This document shows, in pieces, positions 1-6,691 of a stretch of 8,724 nt of DNA (positions are counted from its first letter, which is position 1; every line of letters starts with the position of its first letter). Where the stretch lies: the NCBI GenBank assembly GCA_043782425.1, contig JAYWAM010000338.1, positions 1 through 8,724 of the forward strand, in the 5' to 3' direction. A program made the translations under genes and the position numbers. Source of the stretch: JAYWAM01 sp043782425. GTDB lineage: Bacteria > Pseudomonadota > Gammaproteobacteria > Burkholderiales > Usitatibacteraceae. The notes under the pieces were generated by a model that saw nothing but the letters and a program-made list of their open reading frames with translations, ran no database searches and was not told the DNA's origin.

Positions 1-10
1 TGGATTTCAT
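1..10 (-). CDS. gspJ: Start of the next gsp gene (probable GspJ), cut by the window edge
   Basis: On the minus strand, bases 10 to 1 read ATG AAA TCC A, giving Met-Lys-Ser and then the window ends. The ATG overlaps the gspI stop codon in an ATGA, the same coupled arrangement seen twice upstream in this window. In gsp operons the gene after gspI is normally gspJ, a minor pseudopilin that sits with GspI and GspK at the pseudopilus tip, and a short Met-Lys-Ser leader would suit a prepilin. The identity rests only on gene order, because three codons carry no family information. The overlap itself is seen directly. Confidence 0.5.
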
Positions 11-426
11 AACTTGGGGGCAAGCATCAAGGTTGTCATGGCAATCTGGCGGTCTTTCCCGTATTCGCTCCAGGCGACCGAAACAATAACCTCGAAAAGT
101 TCCACGCGCATCGGCGTTTGTATGGGGCTAGGGGCAGGGCTGGCAGTATTGTCGTCATAAAGCTGCATGGCGATTTTCCAGCGAAATTTATCCGCCTCAG
201 TTCCGGCCACTTCACCGGCCTTGAGGGGAACTTCGCTGCCGACGCCGGCGAGCTTAGATTCGGCCAGGGAAGAGGCGCGAGCGTAGTTCTCGGCCAGGCC
301 GATGCCTTGCAGACCGCCGGAAAAAACCCGCATCAGTACGGCGACGACCAGAGCCATCAAAGTAAACGCCACCAGAATTTCCAGGAGAGTAAATCCCTGC
401 GCTTTTGCCTGCATGCGATAGCTCAT
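7..426 (-). CDS. gspI: Type II secretion minor pseudopilin GspI
   Basis: This is a minor pseudopilin of the T2SS, expected to form the pseudopilus tip with GspJ and GspK in the periplasm after cleavage by the prepilin peptidase. The 139-residue product begins with a type IV prepilin signal: Gly11, Phe12 (N-terminus after cleavage) and Glu16, followed by a hydrophobic helix to about residue 35. The rest is a small globular domain of family-typical length. A second ATG at codon 5 would leave a six-residue leader before the Gly, so either start is possible; the one given begins 7 bases after the gspH stop. The assignment to GspI rather than another pseudopilin rests mainly on its place after gspH and on the mid-region with Ala-Glu-Ser-Lys-Leu, which resembles GspI proteins. 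No peptidase gene (gspO/pilD) is in the window. Confidence 0.85.
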   Translation of the reverse strand: MSYRMQAKAQGFTLLEILVAFTLMALVVAVLMRVFSGGLQGIGLAENYARASSLAESKLAGVGSEVPLKAGEVAGTEADKFRWKIAMQLYDDNTASPAPSPIQTPMRVELFEVIVSVAWSEYGKDRQIAMTTLMLAPKL

Positions 427-433
427 CTCGGGT

Positions 434-871
434 TCAATTCTGTATCGACACTTTGCCGGTCAACCAGTCAACATCGACGAGGAATTTGCGTTCACCCGAA
501 GCTACCGTCACTCTTCCGCCGGTTGAGCTGCCGTCGGGAAAAAAGCGAATCGCGCCCTGACGTTCATTGACGATCTCAGATTGCGCGGTGTAAAGCTTGA
601 GCTCGAGTTTTTCGGGCAACTGAAAAGTACGTGTGTTGCCGGTGAGCGCAAACGCGCGCTTTTCCAGATCAAGGGTGACTGCCGTCTCGCGCTTTTCGTT
701 TATTGCGATGCCGCGTGCCTGACGCAGACCGGCGGCAATATCTCTGGAGCTGGCACGCAGATCCGCGCCCGACACACCGTTGAAGAACATTCTCGGCACG
801 AGAATATAGACCATCGCCATGATGGTCACGACGACTAATAGCTCCAATAGCGTAAAGCCGCGGCTACGCAT
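434..871 (-). CDS. gspH: Type II secretion minor pseudopilin GspH
   Basis: This is a minor pseudopilin of the T2SS, thought to sit between the GspG filament body and the GspI-J-K tip. The 145-residue product has a short leader ending in Gly5, then Phe6 and the conserved Glu10, and a hydrophobic helix to about residue 28. The C-terminal domain carries the segment Ile-Arg-Phe-Phe-Pro-Asp-Gly-Ser-Ser-Thr-Gly-Gly (residues about 108-119), which is characteristic of the GspH/FimT family. The ATG lies 8 bases after the gspG TAA stop. I see no strong Shine-Dalgarno sequence there, so translation is probably coupled to gspG. It is intact and of normal length. Confidence 0.92.
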   Translation of the reverse strand: MRSRGFTLLELLVVVTIMAMVYILVPRMFFNGVSGADLRASSRDIAAGLRQARGIAINEKRETAVTLDLEKRAFALTGNTRTFQLPEKLELKLYTAQSEIVNERQGAIRFFPDGSSTGGRVTVASGERKFLVDVDWLTGKVSIQN

Positions 872-879
872 CGCAACGC

Positions 880-1314
880 TTAATTTGAAACGTCGCGGTT
901 CGGGCCTTCGCCGCCTACCTTGCCATCAGCGCCCAGAGACACGAGGTCATATGCACCATGTTGACCGGGCGAGGTGTAGACGAAATCACGCGACCAGGGA
1001 TCCTTGATCTGTTCCTCTTTGTTCACGTAGGGACCGTTCCAGTTAGTCATGCCGCCGGGGTTTTGCAGCAGCGCCTTCAAGCCTTCGCTGGTAGTCGGAT
1101 AGCGCCCGACATCGAGCTTGAACAGATCGAGTTTGCCGCCCATTTCGGATAATTGAGCTTTGGCAAGACGCGACTTGGCTTCATCACCTTGCCCAAAAAT
1201 TCTGTTTGCCGCGAATGCCATGACCGCGCCGATGATGGTAATCACCACCAGAATTTCGATCAGCGTAAAGCCCGAGGGCGCCGACGAATTAGAACGTCGT
1301 AGTTGCACTTGCAT
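880..1314 (-). CDS. gspG: Type II secretion major pseudopilin GspG
   Basis: This is the main subunit of the periplasmic pseudopilus, which acts as the piston or screw of the T2SS. The 144-residue product has a 15-residue leader ending in Gly15, then Phe16-Thr-Leu-Ile-Glu20 and a hydrophobic helix to about residue 37. The GspG core follows: Arg-Tyr-Pro-Thr-Thr-Ser-Glu-Gly-Leu near 78-86, Trp-Asn-Gly-Pro-Tyr near 98-102, Asp-Pro-Trp near 111-113, and the Ca2+-loop region Leu-Gly-Ala-Asp-Gly-Lys at 127-132. The end is unusual. Many GspG proteins finish this loop with an acidic pair and Ile-x-Asn-Trp, whereas this one ends Pro-Asn-Arg-Asp-Val-Ser-Asn. The gene has the best Shine-Dalgarno sequence in the gsp block, consistent with the major subunit being made in larger amounts (inference). 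Confidence 0.96.
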   Translation of the reverse strand: MQVQLRRSNSSAPSGFTLIEILVVITIIGAVMAFAANRIFGQGDEAKSRLAKAQLSEMGGKLDLFKLDVGRYPTTSEGLKALLQNPGGMTNWNGPYVNKEEQIKDPWSRDFVYTSPGQHGAYDLVSLGADGKVGGEGPNRDVSN

Positions 1315-1320
1315 TGAAAT

Positions 1321-1326
1321 CTCCTC
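1321..1326 (-). promoter_or_regulatory. Strong ribosome binding site of gspG
   Basis: The minus strand reads GAGGAG here, 6 bases before the gspG ATG. It is a near-consensus Shine-Dalgarno sequence and lies in the 18-base gap between gspF and gspG. The gspH and gspI starts have no comparable site, so this may help raise output of the major pseudopilin relative to its neighbours. Confidence 0.8.
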
Positions 1327-1332
1327 GAAAAA

Positions 1333-2580
1333 TCAGAATGGCAGGGAAAATAAACTCAGCATGGCGACCAGTATCGACATGATGATGCCGCCGATGATGA
1401 ACGCCAGGCCAATAATCATGACCGGCTCTATCAAACTCATGAGCCGCTTCACCGTCATGCGCACCTCAACATCGTAAGCATCGGCGACTTTCATCAGCAT
1501 GTCGTCAAGCTGGCCGGTTTCTTCGCCGACGGCGATCATCTGCACTGCTAGCTTGGGGAAACGTCGCGTCTCGAGCATGGGTTTGCCCAGGCCGCGGCCT
1601 TCCTTCAGCTCGCCCGCGACGCGCGCGACTGCCTCGCCCATGATGGCATTACCCATGGTTTCACGAACTATCGAAAGCCCGGTCAATAGCGGCACACCAT
1701 TGTTCATCAAGGTGGCGAGGGTGCGCGAAAAGCGCGCCATTTCAACCTTGGCGATCAACTCTCCGAACAGCGGCAGGCGCAAAAAACGTTCATCCCAGCG
1801 ATAGCGGCTGACGGGATTGGACAATGATTTGGCGAGCCAGAAACCGCTAGCCAGCAAGACCGCAAAAATTAACCACCAGAAATTACGCAAGAACTCACCC
1901 GCCCACAGCACAATGCTCGTCGCCAGGGGCAGCGCCTGCCCGGCCTGGTCAAAAATCTGCTTGAACTGCGGCACCACGAACATCATCAACACCAGCACAG
2001 AAAGCGCCGCCACAATCATCAGGATGACCGGGTAGATCAATGCCGAAACAATGCTTTCGCGCAGTTCTTTGGCGCGCTCCATGTACTCAGCTAAGCGCTG
2101 CAGCACATCGGGCAAGGCGCCGCCCGCTTCACCGGCGCGCACCATGTTGACGTAAAAGCGCGAGAACACAGCTCGACGCTGATCGAGCGCCTTGGAAAGC
2201 GACGCGCCGCCGCGCACCTCATTGCGTATGCCCGACAATAACTCCTTGACGCGCTCGTTATCAGCCAGGTTGAGCAAAATTTCCATGCTGCGATCTAGCG
2301 GTAAACCGGCTTTAAGCAGGATGGCGATTTCGCGCGTAATCACCGCGACGTTATTTTGCGTCACGCTGCGCGGCGCGAAAAAAGCCCGCGATGCGGACGC
2401 CAACGATGCAGGCCTGGCTGTGCTCGTTGCAGCGGCGGCTGCGCTTGCTTCAGTGGTGCGAATCGGGATCAAGCCCATGCCTTGCAAGTGTTCGATCAGC
2501 GCCGCCTGCGTGGGACTGTCCAGCACGCCTTCCTGAACTTCACCGGACGTCGACACCGCCTTGTATTGGAAGATCGGCAA
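1333..2580 (-). CDS. gspF: Type II secretion inner-membrane platform protein GspF
   Basis: This polytopic inner-membrane protein is the platform core that couples the GspE ATPase to pseudopilus assembly. The 415-residue length is typical. An N-terminal part (1-45) leads into an Ala/Ser-rich linker (about 45-67), then two repeated T2SSF domains at roughly 75-178 and 278-380. Both carry the family acidic motif: Arg-Ala-Gly-Glu151 and Val-Gly-Glu353-Glu-Thr-Gly. Three membrane segments are visible at about 180-203, 233-251 and 384-408. The start is TTG, three bases after the gspE TAG. It is preceded by GAGGA at 2588-2592 with 7-base spacing, and the encoded start Met-Pro-Ile-Phe-Gln-Tyr-Lys-Ala is typical of the family. 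The Ala-rich linker is longer and of lower complexity than I would expect, but nothing is broken. Confidence 0.96.
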   Translation of the reverse strand: MPIFQYKAVSTSGEVQEGVLDSPTQAALIEHLQGMGLIPIRTTEASAAAAATSTARPASLASASRAFFAPRSVTQNNVAVITREIAILLKAGLPLDRSMEILLNLADNERVKELLSGIRNEVRGGASLSKALDQRRAVFSRFYVNMVRAGEAGGALPDVLQRLAEYMERAKELRESIVSALIYPVILMIVAALSVLVLMMFVVPQFKQIFDQAGQALPLATSIVLWAGEFLRNFWWLIFAVLLASGFWLAKSLSNPVSRYRWDERFLRLPLFGELIAKVEMARFSRTLATLMNNGVPLLTGLSIVRETMGNAIMGEAVARVAGELKEGRGLGKPMLETRRFPKLAVQMIAVGEETGQLDDMLMKVADAYDVEVRMTVKRLMSLIEPVMIIGLAFIIGGIIMSILVAMLSLFSLPF

Positions 2581-2592
2581 GTGCTAGTCCTC
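2578..2592 (-). promoter_or_regulatory. Ribosome binding site and TTG start of gspF
   Basis: The minus strand shows GAGGA (2592 to 2588) inside the last codons of gspE, then the gspE TAG stop, three bases, and TTG at 2580-2578. The 7-base spacing and the family-typical N-terminus that follows make TTG the most likely start. The layout means ribosomes ending gspE can reinitiate directly on gspF. Confidence 0.75.
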
Positions 2593-4284
2593 GCGCGTTA
2601 CGCGCAATACTTCTTCGATGGTGGTGATGCCTTCTACCGATTTTTTCAGGCCATTTTCATACATGGTCAACATGCCTTCTTTCACCGCCTGCCCACGAAT
2701 TTCGCCCGATGTTGCGTGGCGCATGATAAGGCTGCGTATGGCATCGCTCATCGGAAGCATTTCGATGATGCAGATGCGACCGCGATAGCCGGTGCTGGCG
2801 CAGTGCTCACAGCCGACCGGATGGTAAAGATGAATGTCGCTGCCTTGCGCATAACGCTGCAAGCCCATCTGCGCCACCACTTCGGGCAGCGCCCTGTAGG
2901 GCTTGCGACAATGCAGGCACAGCTTGCGCACCAGGCGCTGGGCGAGAATACCGTTCACGGTGGAGGTGAGCAGGTAATCTTCCACACCCATATCGAGCAG
3001 GCGGTTCACGGTGCTCGCTGCGTCGTTGGTGTGTATGGTGGACAACACCATATGGCCAGTGAGTGCTGATTGCACGGCGATCTGCGCCGTTTCCAGATCG
3101 CGAATCTCGCCTATCATGATGACATCGGGGTCCTGGCGCACAATGGAGCGCAACGCATTGGCGAACGTGAGGTTGATCTGCGGCTTGACCTGAATCTGGT
3201 TGATGCCCGGCATCTGATATTCGACAGGATCTTCGACGGTGAGAATTTTTACGTCGGGATTGTTAAGGCGATCAAGCGCCGTGTAGAGCGTGGTCGTTTT
3301 TCCGCTGCCGGTCGGACCGGTCACCAGAATAATGCCGTGCGGCTGCATCAGCACGTCGAGAAAAATTTTGAGGTTGTCTTCATCGAAGCCGAGCGACTTG
3401 AAATCCAGCGCCACGCCGCCCTTGTCGAGGATACGCATCACCACGCTTTCGCCGTGCATGGTGGGCACGGTCGAAACGCGCAAGTCGATTTCCTTGCCTT
3501 GGATGCGCAACTTGATACGTCCATCCTGCGGCAGACGGCGCTCGGCGATGTCGAGATTGGCCATGATCTTGATGCGCGAAATCACCGCAGCCGAAAGACG
3601 CCGCGGCGGCGATTCGGTTTCATGCAGCACGCCGTCGATACGGTAGCGCACGATGAGCCGGTTCTCGAACGGCTCGATGTGCACGTCAGAGGCGCGGCGT
3701 TCCAGCGCGTGGCTGATAACCAGATTCACCAGACGTATCACCGGCGCTTCGGAGGCCAGATCCTTGAGTTGCTCGATGTCGCCGAATTCTTGTTCCTCGT
3801 CGCGCGTGGCGATGTTATCGACGATTTGCCCCATGGACGATTTGCCGCTGCCGTAGAGCCGCTCGTAGGCAACTTCAAAGTCGCTGGCCGCCATCAGCTT
3901 GGCAATCACGCGCCGCCCCGTCGCCATAGCCAGCGCCTGGGCGGTGAACTGGTCCGCCGGATCGGACATCGCCACCGTCACCTCGCCCTCGTCCTCGGTC
4001 AGGGGAATGACTTGATGTTCCTTGATGAAGCGCGCCGACACTTGCTCTTCGAGGATAGGAAGTTCGGGAAACTCGGTCGCGTCGGCGATGATCCAGCCTT
4101 GCTGTAGCGCCAGCGCCTCGGCCAGATCGCGCCCGGAAATCATGCCCAGACGCATCAAAATAGCGCCGAGCTTTTCATAGGCGCTGCCACCCTTGAGCGT
4201 CTGTTGCACTTGCAACGCGCGCTCAAGATTAGCGGGATCGAGTTTGCTGCGGCTTAATAGAATTTCCCCAAGCAGTTCGGACAA
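2584..4284 (-). CDS. gspE: Type II secretion ATPase GspE (probable TTG start)
   Basis: This cytoplasmic hexameric ATPase powers pseudopilus assembly. The reading frame is open to a GTG at 4335 (583 codons), but I prefer the TTG at 4284 (566 codons). It gives the familiar start Met-Ser-Glu-Leu-Leu-Gly-Glu, has GAG 6 bases upstream, and lies downstream of a TATAAT box that the longer form would contain. In the 583-codon numbering, an N-terminal T2SSE_N-type domain covers about 50-165. The ATPase domain has Walker A GPTGSGKT at 340-347, an Asp box with Glu368-Asp369, Walker B with Glu410 (Ile-Gly-Glu-Ile-Arg-Asp), a His box at about 428-436, and a four-cysteine zinc site (Cys473, 476, 509, 512) that is typical of GspE. 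All key residues are present. It heads the visible gsp genes and is followed two codons later by gspF. Confidence 0.95.
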   Translation of the reverse strand: MSELLGEILLSRSKLDPANLERALQVQQTLKGGSAYEKLGAILMRLGMISGRDLAEALALQQGWIIADATEFPELPILEEQVSARFIKEHQVIPLTEDEGEVTVAMSDPADQFTAQALAMATGRRVIAKLMAASDFEVAYERLYGSGKSSMGQIVDNIATRDEEQEFGDIEQLKDLASEAPVIRLVNLVISHALERRASDVHIEPFENRLIVRYRIDGVLHETESPPRRLSAAVISRIKIMANLDIAERRLPQDGRIKLRIQGKEIDLRVSTVPTMHGESVVMRILDKGGVALDFKSLGFDEDNLKIFLDVLMQPHGIILVTGPTGSGKTTTLYTALDRLNNPDVKILTVEDPVEYQMPGINQIQVKPQINLTFANALRSIVRQDPDVIMIGEIRDLETAQIAVQSALTGHMVLSTIHTNDAASTVNRLLDMGVEDYLLTSTVNGILAQRLVRKLCLHCRKPYRALPEVVAQMGLQRYAQGSDIHLYHPVGCEHCASTGYRGRICIIEMLPMSDAIRSLIMRHATSGEIRGQAVKEGMLTMYENGLKKSVEGITTIEEVLRVTRED

Positions 4285-4296
4285 AGCGTGCTCTTT
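4282..4296 (-). promoter_or_regulatory. Preferred gspE start with weak ribosome binding site
   Basis: The minus strand reads AAAGAG (4296 to 4291), six bases, then TTG at 4284-4282. The alternative GTG at 4335-4333 would add 17 residues (starting His-Asn-Ser-Arg-Ile) that do not look like a GspE N-terminus. It would also place the start upstream of the TATAAT box. Confidence 0.6.
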
Positions 4297-4315
4297 CAAA
4301 GTGTAAGAGTTTGAA

Positions 4316-4321
4316 ATTATA
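4316..4321 (-). promoter_or_regulatory. Candidate -10 box of a gsp promoter
   Basis: The minus strand carries a perfect TATAAT between the rmlD terminator and the gspE TTG start. A transcript starting about 7 bases downstream, near 4309, would have a 5' leader of about 25 bases before the TTG. No good -35 hexamer is visible at 16 to 19 base spacing; the sequence there is GC-rich, for example CGGCCT. It may therefore be a weak promoter or one that depends on an activator. Confidence 0.45.
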
Positions 4322-4344
4322 CGGGAATTGTGCACTTCAGGCCG

Positions 4345-4371
4345 AAAACCAGCCCTGACGGCTCAGGCTAG
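4345..4371 (-). terminator. Candidate intrinsic terminator of the rml operon
   Basis: On the minus strand, CTAGCCTGA (4371 to 4363) can pair with TCAGGGCTGG (4358 to 4349) around a GCCG loop. This gives about nine base pairs with one bulged G and one G-T pair, followed at once by TTTT (4348 to 4345). The rmlD TGA stop (4365-4363) lies inside the 5' arm. The T run is short, so termination may be partial. Confidence 0.5.
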
Positions 4372-5259
4372 CGCGCGAATTTGTTGCAGCGCCACGCGCC
4401 AGTCCGGTAGTCCGACCCCAAATTGGGAAAGAAGTTTTGCGTTGCTTAAAACCGAGTTAAGCGGACGCTTGGCAGGCGTGGGGTAGGCGTCGGTCGAAAT
4501 CGCCTCGAGCTTTAATTTTGCGCGTTGATCTTGGGTTAGAAACTCGGCAAAAATTTCCGTGGCAAACCCATGCCACGAAGTCTTGCCGCCGCAGCTCATG
4601 TGATACAAGCCGTCCAGCTTCGCCTTCGTGCCAGAAAGATAGTGCGCCAGGCATTGCACCGTGGCCTGTGCAATGGCGTTGCTGGAAGTGGGCGCGCCAA
4701 TCTGGTCAGCGACGACACGTAAATGGTCTCGCTCGCTCGCCAGGCGCAGCATGGTTTTCATGAAATTTGCGCCGTGGTTGCCGTACACCCAACTGGTGCG
4801 GAAAATGAGATGCGCGCCGCCCACAGCTTGTATCGCCTGCTCTCCCGCCAGTTTGCTGCGGCCATACACACTCTGCGGCTGTGTTGCATCGTCCTCCAAA
4901 TAAGCATCGGTCTTGGTTCCATCAAAAACATAGTCGGTCGAATAATGCACCAGTAACGCATTGGCATTGCGCGCCTCATCGGCAAGAATGCCGGGAGCGG
5001 CGCCGTTGATCGCCATTGCCAGCCCGGGCTCGCTTTCGGCGCGATCCACCGCCGTGTACGCGGCGGCATTGACAATGATGTCGGGCTTGAACTCGCGCAC
5101 TGTAGAGCGGATGGCGGCGGCGCTGGCAAGATCAACGCGCGCGCGACCACAGGCCTCGACCGTACCTAACGCAGGCAACGTACGCATCAGCGCAACACCC
5201 ACCTGGCCCTGGGCGCCCAGCAGCAAAATGCGCTGCGGGTGCGCCTGGCGCGCTATCAT
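4363..5259 (-). CDS. rmlD: dTDP-4-dehydrorhamnose reductase RmlD
   Basis: This enzyme catalyses the last step of dTDP-L-rhamnose synthesis, NAD(P)H-dependent reduction of dTDP-6-deoxy-L-lyxo-4-hexulose, in the cytoplasm. The 298-residue product is an extended short-chain dehydrogenase. It has a nucleotide-binding Gly15-x-x-Gly18-x-x-Gly21, Ser107-Thr108-Asp109-Tyr-Val-Phe-Asp-Gly, the catalytic Tyr132-Gly-Arg-Ser-Lys136, and the family segments Gln186-Ile-Gly-Ala-Pro-Thr and Arg265-Pro-Leu-Asn-Ser. Length and motifs are normal. Its ATG overlaps the rmlC TGA in an ATGA, so translation is probably coupled. It is the last gene of the sugar block, and a hairpin begins within its final codons. Confidence 0.95.
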   Translation of the reverse strand: MIARQAHPQRILLLGAQGQVGVALMRTLPALGTVEACGRARVDLASAAAIRSTVREFKPDIIVNAAAYTAVDRAESEPGLAMAINGAAPGILADEARNANALLVHYSTDYVFDGTKTDAYLEDDATQPQSVYGRSKLAGEQAIQAVGGAHLIFRTSWVYGNHGANFMKTMLRLASERDHLRVVADQIGAPTSSNAIAQATVQCLAHYLSGTKAKLDGLYHMSCGGKTSWHGFATEIFAEFLTQDQRAKLKLEAISTDAYPTPAKRPLNSVLSNAKLLSQFGVGLPDWRVALQQIRALA

Positions 5260-5801
5260 GGGTAAACTTCGGCCGCTTGCAGCGCGACGCCTTCGCGGTC
5301 TTTTTTCGCTAACAGCGGCTCTGCCTTGAGTGGCCAGGGAATCCCCAATGCAGGATCATTCCAAAGCAAGGTGCGCTCATACTGAGGCGCCCGGTAGTCA
5401 GTCACCTTGTAGAGAAATTCGGCCGAGTCTGAAATGACGAGAAAGCCGTGCGCAAAACCTGGCGGCGCCCACAACATGCGTTTATTTTCCGCCGACAGAA
5501 CCACGCACTCGCATTTTCCGAAACGCGGCGAGCTTCGGCGCAAATCAACTACCACATCGAATACCGCGCCGCTCACCACGCGCACCAACTTCCCCTGCGG
5601 CTGCTGGATCTGGTAATGCAATCCGCGCAGTACATTTTTTGCAGAGAGCGAATGATTGTCCTGCACAAACTCCATCTCGATACCGGTGGCTTCCTTAAAC
5701 ACGCGCCGGTTGTAGCTTTCGAAAAAAAACCCGCGCTCGTCTCCGAACACCAGCGGTTCGATAAGCAACACTTCGGGTAATTCGGTCGCTGTGACTTTCA
5801 T
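5256..5801 (-). CDS. rmlC: dTDP-4-dehydrorhamnose 3,5-epimerase RmlC
   Basis: This enzyme catalyses the third step of dTDP-L-rhamnose synthesis, epimerising dTDP-4-keto-6-deoxyglucose at C3 and C5. The 181-residue product is a cupin-fold protein with Phe-Gly-Asp-Glu-Arg-Gly-Phe-Phe-Phe-Glu-Ser at 19-29, Asn56-Val-Leu-Arg-Gly-Leu-His62 with the catalytic His, Gly70-Lys71-Leu-Val-Arg, Pro114-Gly-Phe-Ala-His-Gly-Phe, and Lys167-Asp168-Arg with the Asp thought to pair with His62. The usual Thr-Asp-Tyr-Tyr-Ala-Pro reads Thr-Asp-Tyr-Arg-Ala-Pro here (Arg137). I chose the ATG at 5801, which shares one base with the rmlA stop (TGATG) and has AAGG 7 bases upstream. A TTG one codon earlier (5804) would add only one residue. 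Confidence 0.95.
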   Translation of the reverse strand: MKVTATELPEVLLIEPLVFGDERGFFFESYNRRVFKEATGIEMEFVQDNHSLSAKNVLRGLHYQIQQPQGKLVRVVSGAVFDVVVDLRRSSPRFGKCECVVLSAENKRMLWAPPGFAHGFLVISDSAEFLYKVTDYRAPQYERTLLWNDPALGIPWPLKAEPLLAKKDREGVALQAAEVYP

Positions 5802-6691
5802 CAAAAAACCTTGTCGCGCAGCACGCCGAGCAAATATTGCCCATAGGAATTTTTTAGCAGGCCGCGCGCCAGAGCTTCGAGCTGTGCGGCAGAGATATAG
5901 CCCTTGTGGAAGGCAATCTCTTCGGGGCAGGCGATTTTCAAGCCTTGACGTTTCTCCAGCGTGGCGACATAGGTTGCGGCCTCAAGCAGCGCTTCGTGTG
6001 TGCCGGTATCCAGCCATGCCATGCCACGCCCCATCAGCTCGACGCGCAATGCGCCTTGCGTAAGATAGAGCTTGTTTAGATCGGTGATCTCGAGCTCGCC
6101 GCGCGCGGAAGGTTTGAGGGTTTTAGCCAGCGGCACCACCTGGCTGTCGTAAAAATACACCCCGGTTACCGCATAGCGCGACTTGGGCGCCTGGGGTTTT
6201 TCTTCCAGACTGATGACCTTGCCATCCGCATCGAATTGCGCCACACCATAGCGCTCGGGATCTTGCACCGGGTAGGCAAACACCGTAGCGCCAGCAGCGC
6301 GCGCGGCGGCGCGTTCGAGTTGCGCTGCGAGATCGTGTCCGTAAAAAATGTTGTCGCCGAGAATCAAGGTGCAAGGCGCGCCGCCAATGAAGTTTTCGCC
6401 GAGCAGAAAAGCCTGCGCCAGCCCGTCAGGCGAGGGTTGCACCACATAGGAAATGTTCAGTCCCCATTGCGATCCATCACCCAGCAATTGTTCGAAACGC
6501 GGCGTGTCCTGCGGCGTCGAAATCAGCAGGATGTCGCGCATGCCCGCCAGCATCAGCGTGCACAACGGGTAATAGATCATCGGCTTGTCGTAAACCGGCA
6601 GCAGTTGCTTGGAGACGACATGCGTCGCCGGATAGAGCCGCGTTCCCGAGCCGCCGGCCAGGATGATGCCTTTTCTTTTAAGTTGGGTCAT
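5801..6691 (-). CDS. rmlA: Glucose-1-phosphate thymidylyltransferase RmlA
   Basis: This enzyme catalyses the first step of dTDP-L-rhamnose synthesis: glucose-1-phosphate plus dTTP gives dTDP-glucose and pyrophosphate. The family is usually feedback-inhibited by dTDP-rhamnose. The 296-residue length is typical. The nucleotide-binding Gly13-Gly-Ser-Gly-Thr-Arg-Leu is followed by Pro21-Ala-Thr and Ser27-Lys28-Gln-Leu-Leu-Pro-Val-Tyr-Asp-Lys36-Pro-Met. The metal-binding Gly112-Asp113-Asn114, Arg147-Tyr-Gly-Val, Glu164-Lys165-Pro166 and Trp226-Leu-Asp228-Thr-Gly-Thr-His are all present. The ATG lies 51 bases after the rmlB stop. I see no clear Shine-Dalgarno sequence just upstream, so its translation may depend on the preceding gene. 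Confidence 0.96.
   Translation of the reverse strand: MTQLKRKGIILAGGSGTRLYPATHVVSKQLLPVYDKPMIYYPLCTLMLAGMRDILLISTPQDTPRFEQLLGDGSQWGLNISYVVQPSPDGLAQAFLLGENFIGGAPCTLILGDNIFYGHDLAAQLERAAARAAGATVFAYPVQDPERYGVAQFDADGKVISLEEKPQAPKSRYAVTGVYFYDSQVVPLAKTLKPSARGELEITDLNKLYLTQGALRVELMGRGMAWLDTGTHEALLEAATYVATLEKRQGLKIACPEEIAFHKGYISAAQLEALARGLLKNSYGQYLLGVLRDKVF
5809..5812 (-). promoter_or_regulatory. Ribosome binding site of rmlC
   Basis: The minus strand reads AAGG inside the last codons of rmlA, 7 bases before the ATG at 5801. It favours that ATG over the TTG one codon upstream. Confidence 0.55.

Noticed and set aside
7..1314. Three successive prepilin-type genes as a type IV pilus or competence (FimT/PilV/PilW) cluster
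   Set aside because: The order after gspE and gspF, the GspG core motifs and the four-cysteine GspE ATPase fit a type II secretion cluster better. No pilA, pilY1 or pilX-type gene is visible.
2356..3069. 237-codon plus-strand open frame across the gspF-gspE junction
   Set aside because: It is covered by two convincing minus-strand genes, has no family signature, and its His/Ala/Arg-rich composition is that of a shadow frame.
3070..4107. 345-codon plus-strand open frame opposite gspE
   Set aside because: It lies wholly inside gspE, which has every expected ATPase motif. The product is rich in His, Arg and Asp with no recognisable domain, as expected of a reverse-strand shadow in GC-biased sequence.
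4335..4363. Independent small gene or RNA between rmlD and gspE
   Set aside because: The space is under 80 bases even with the TTG start, and is fully explained by the hairpin, the -10 box and the gspE leader.
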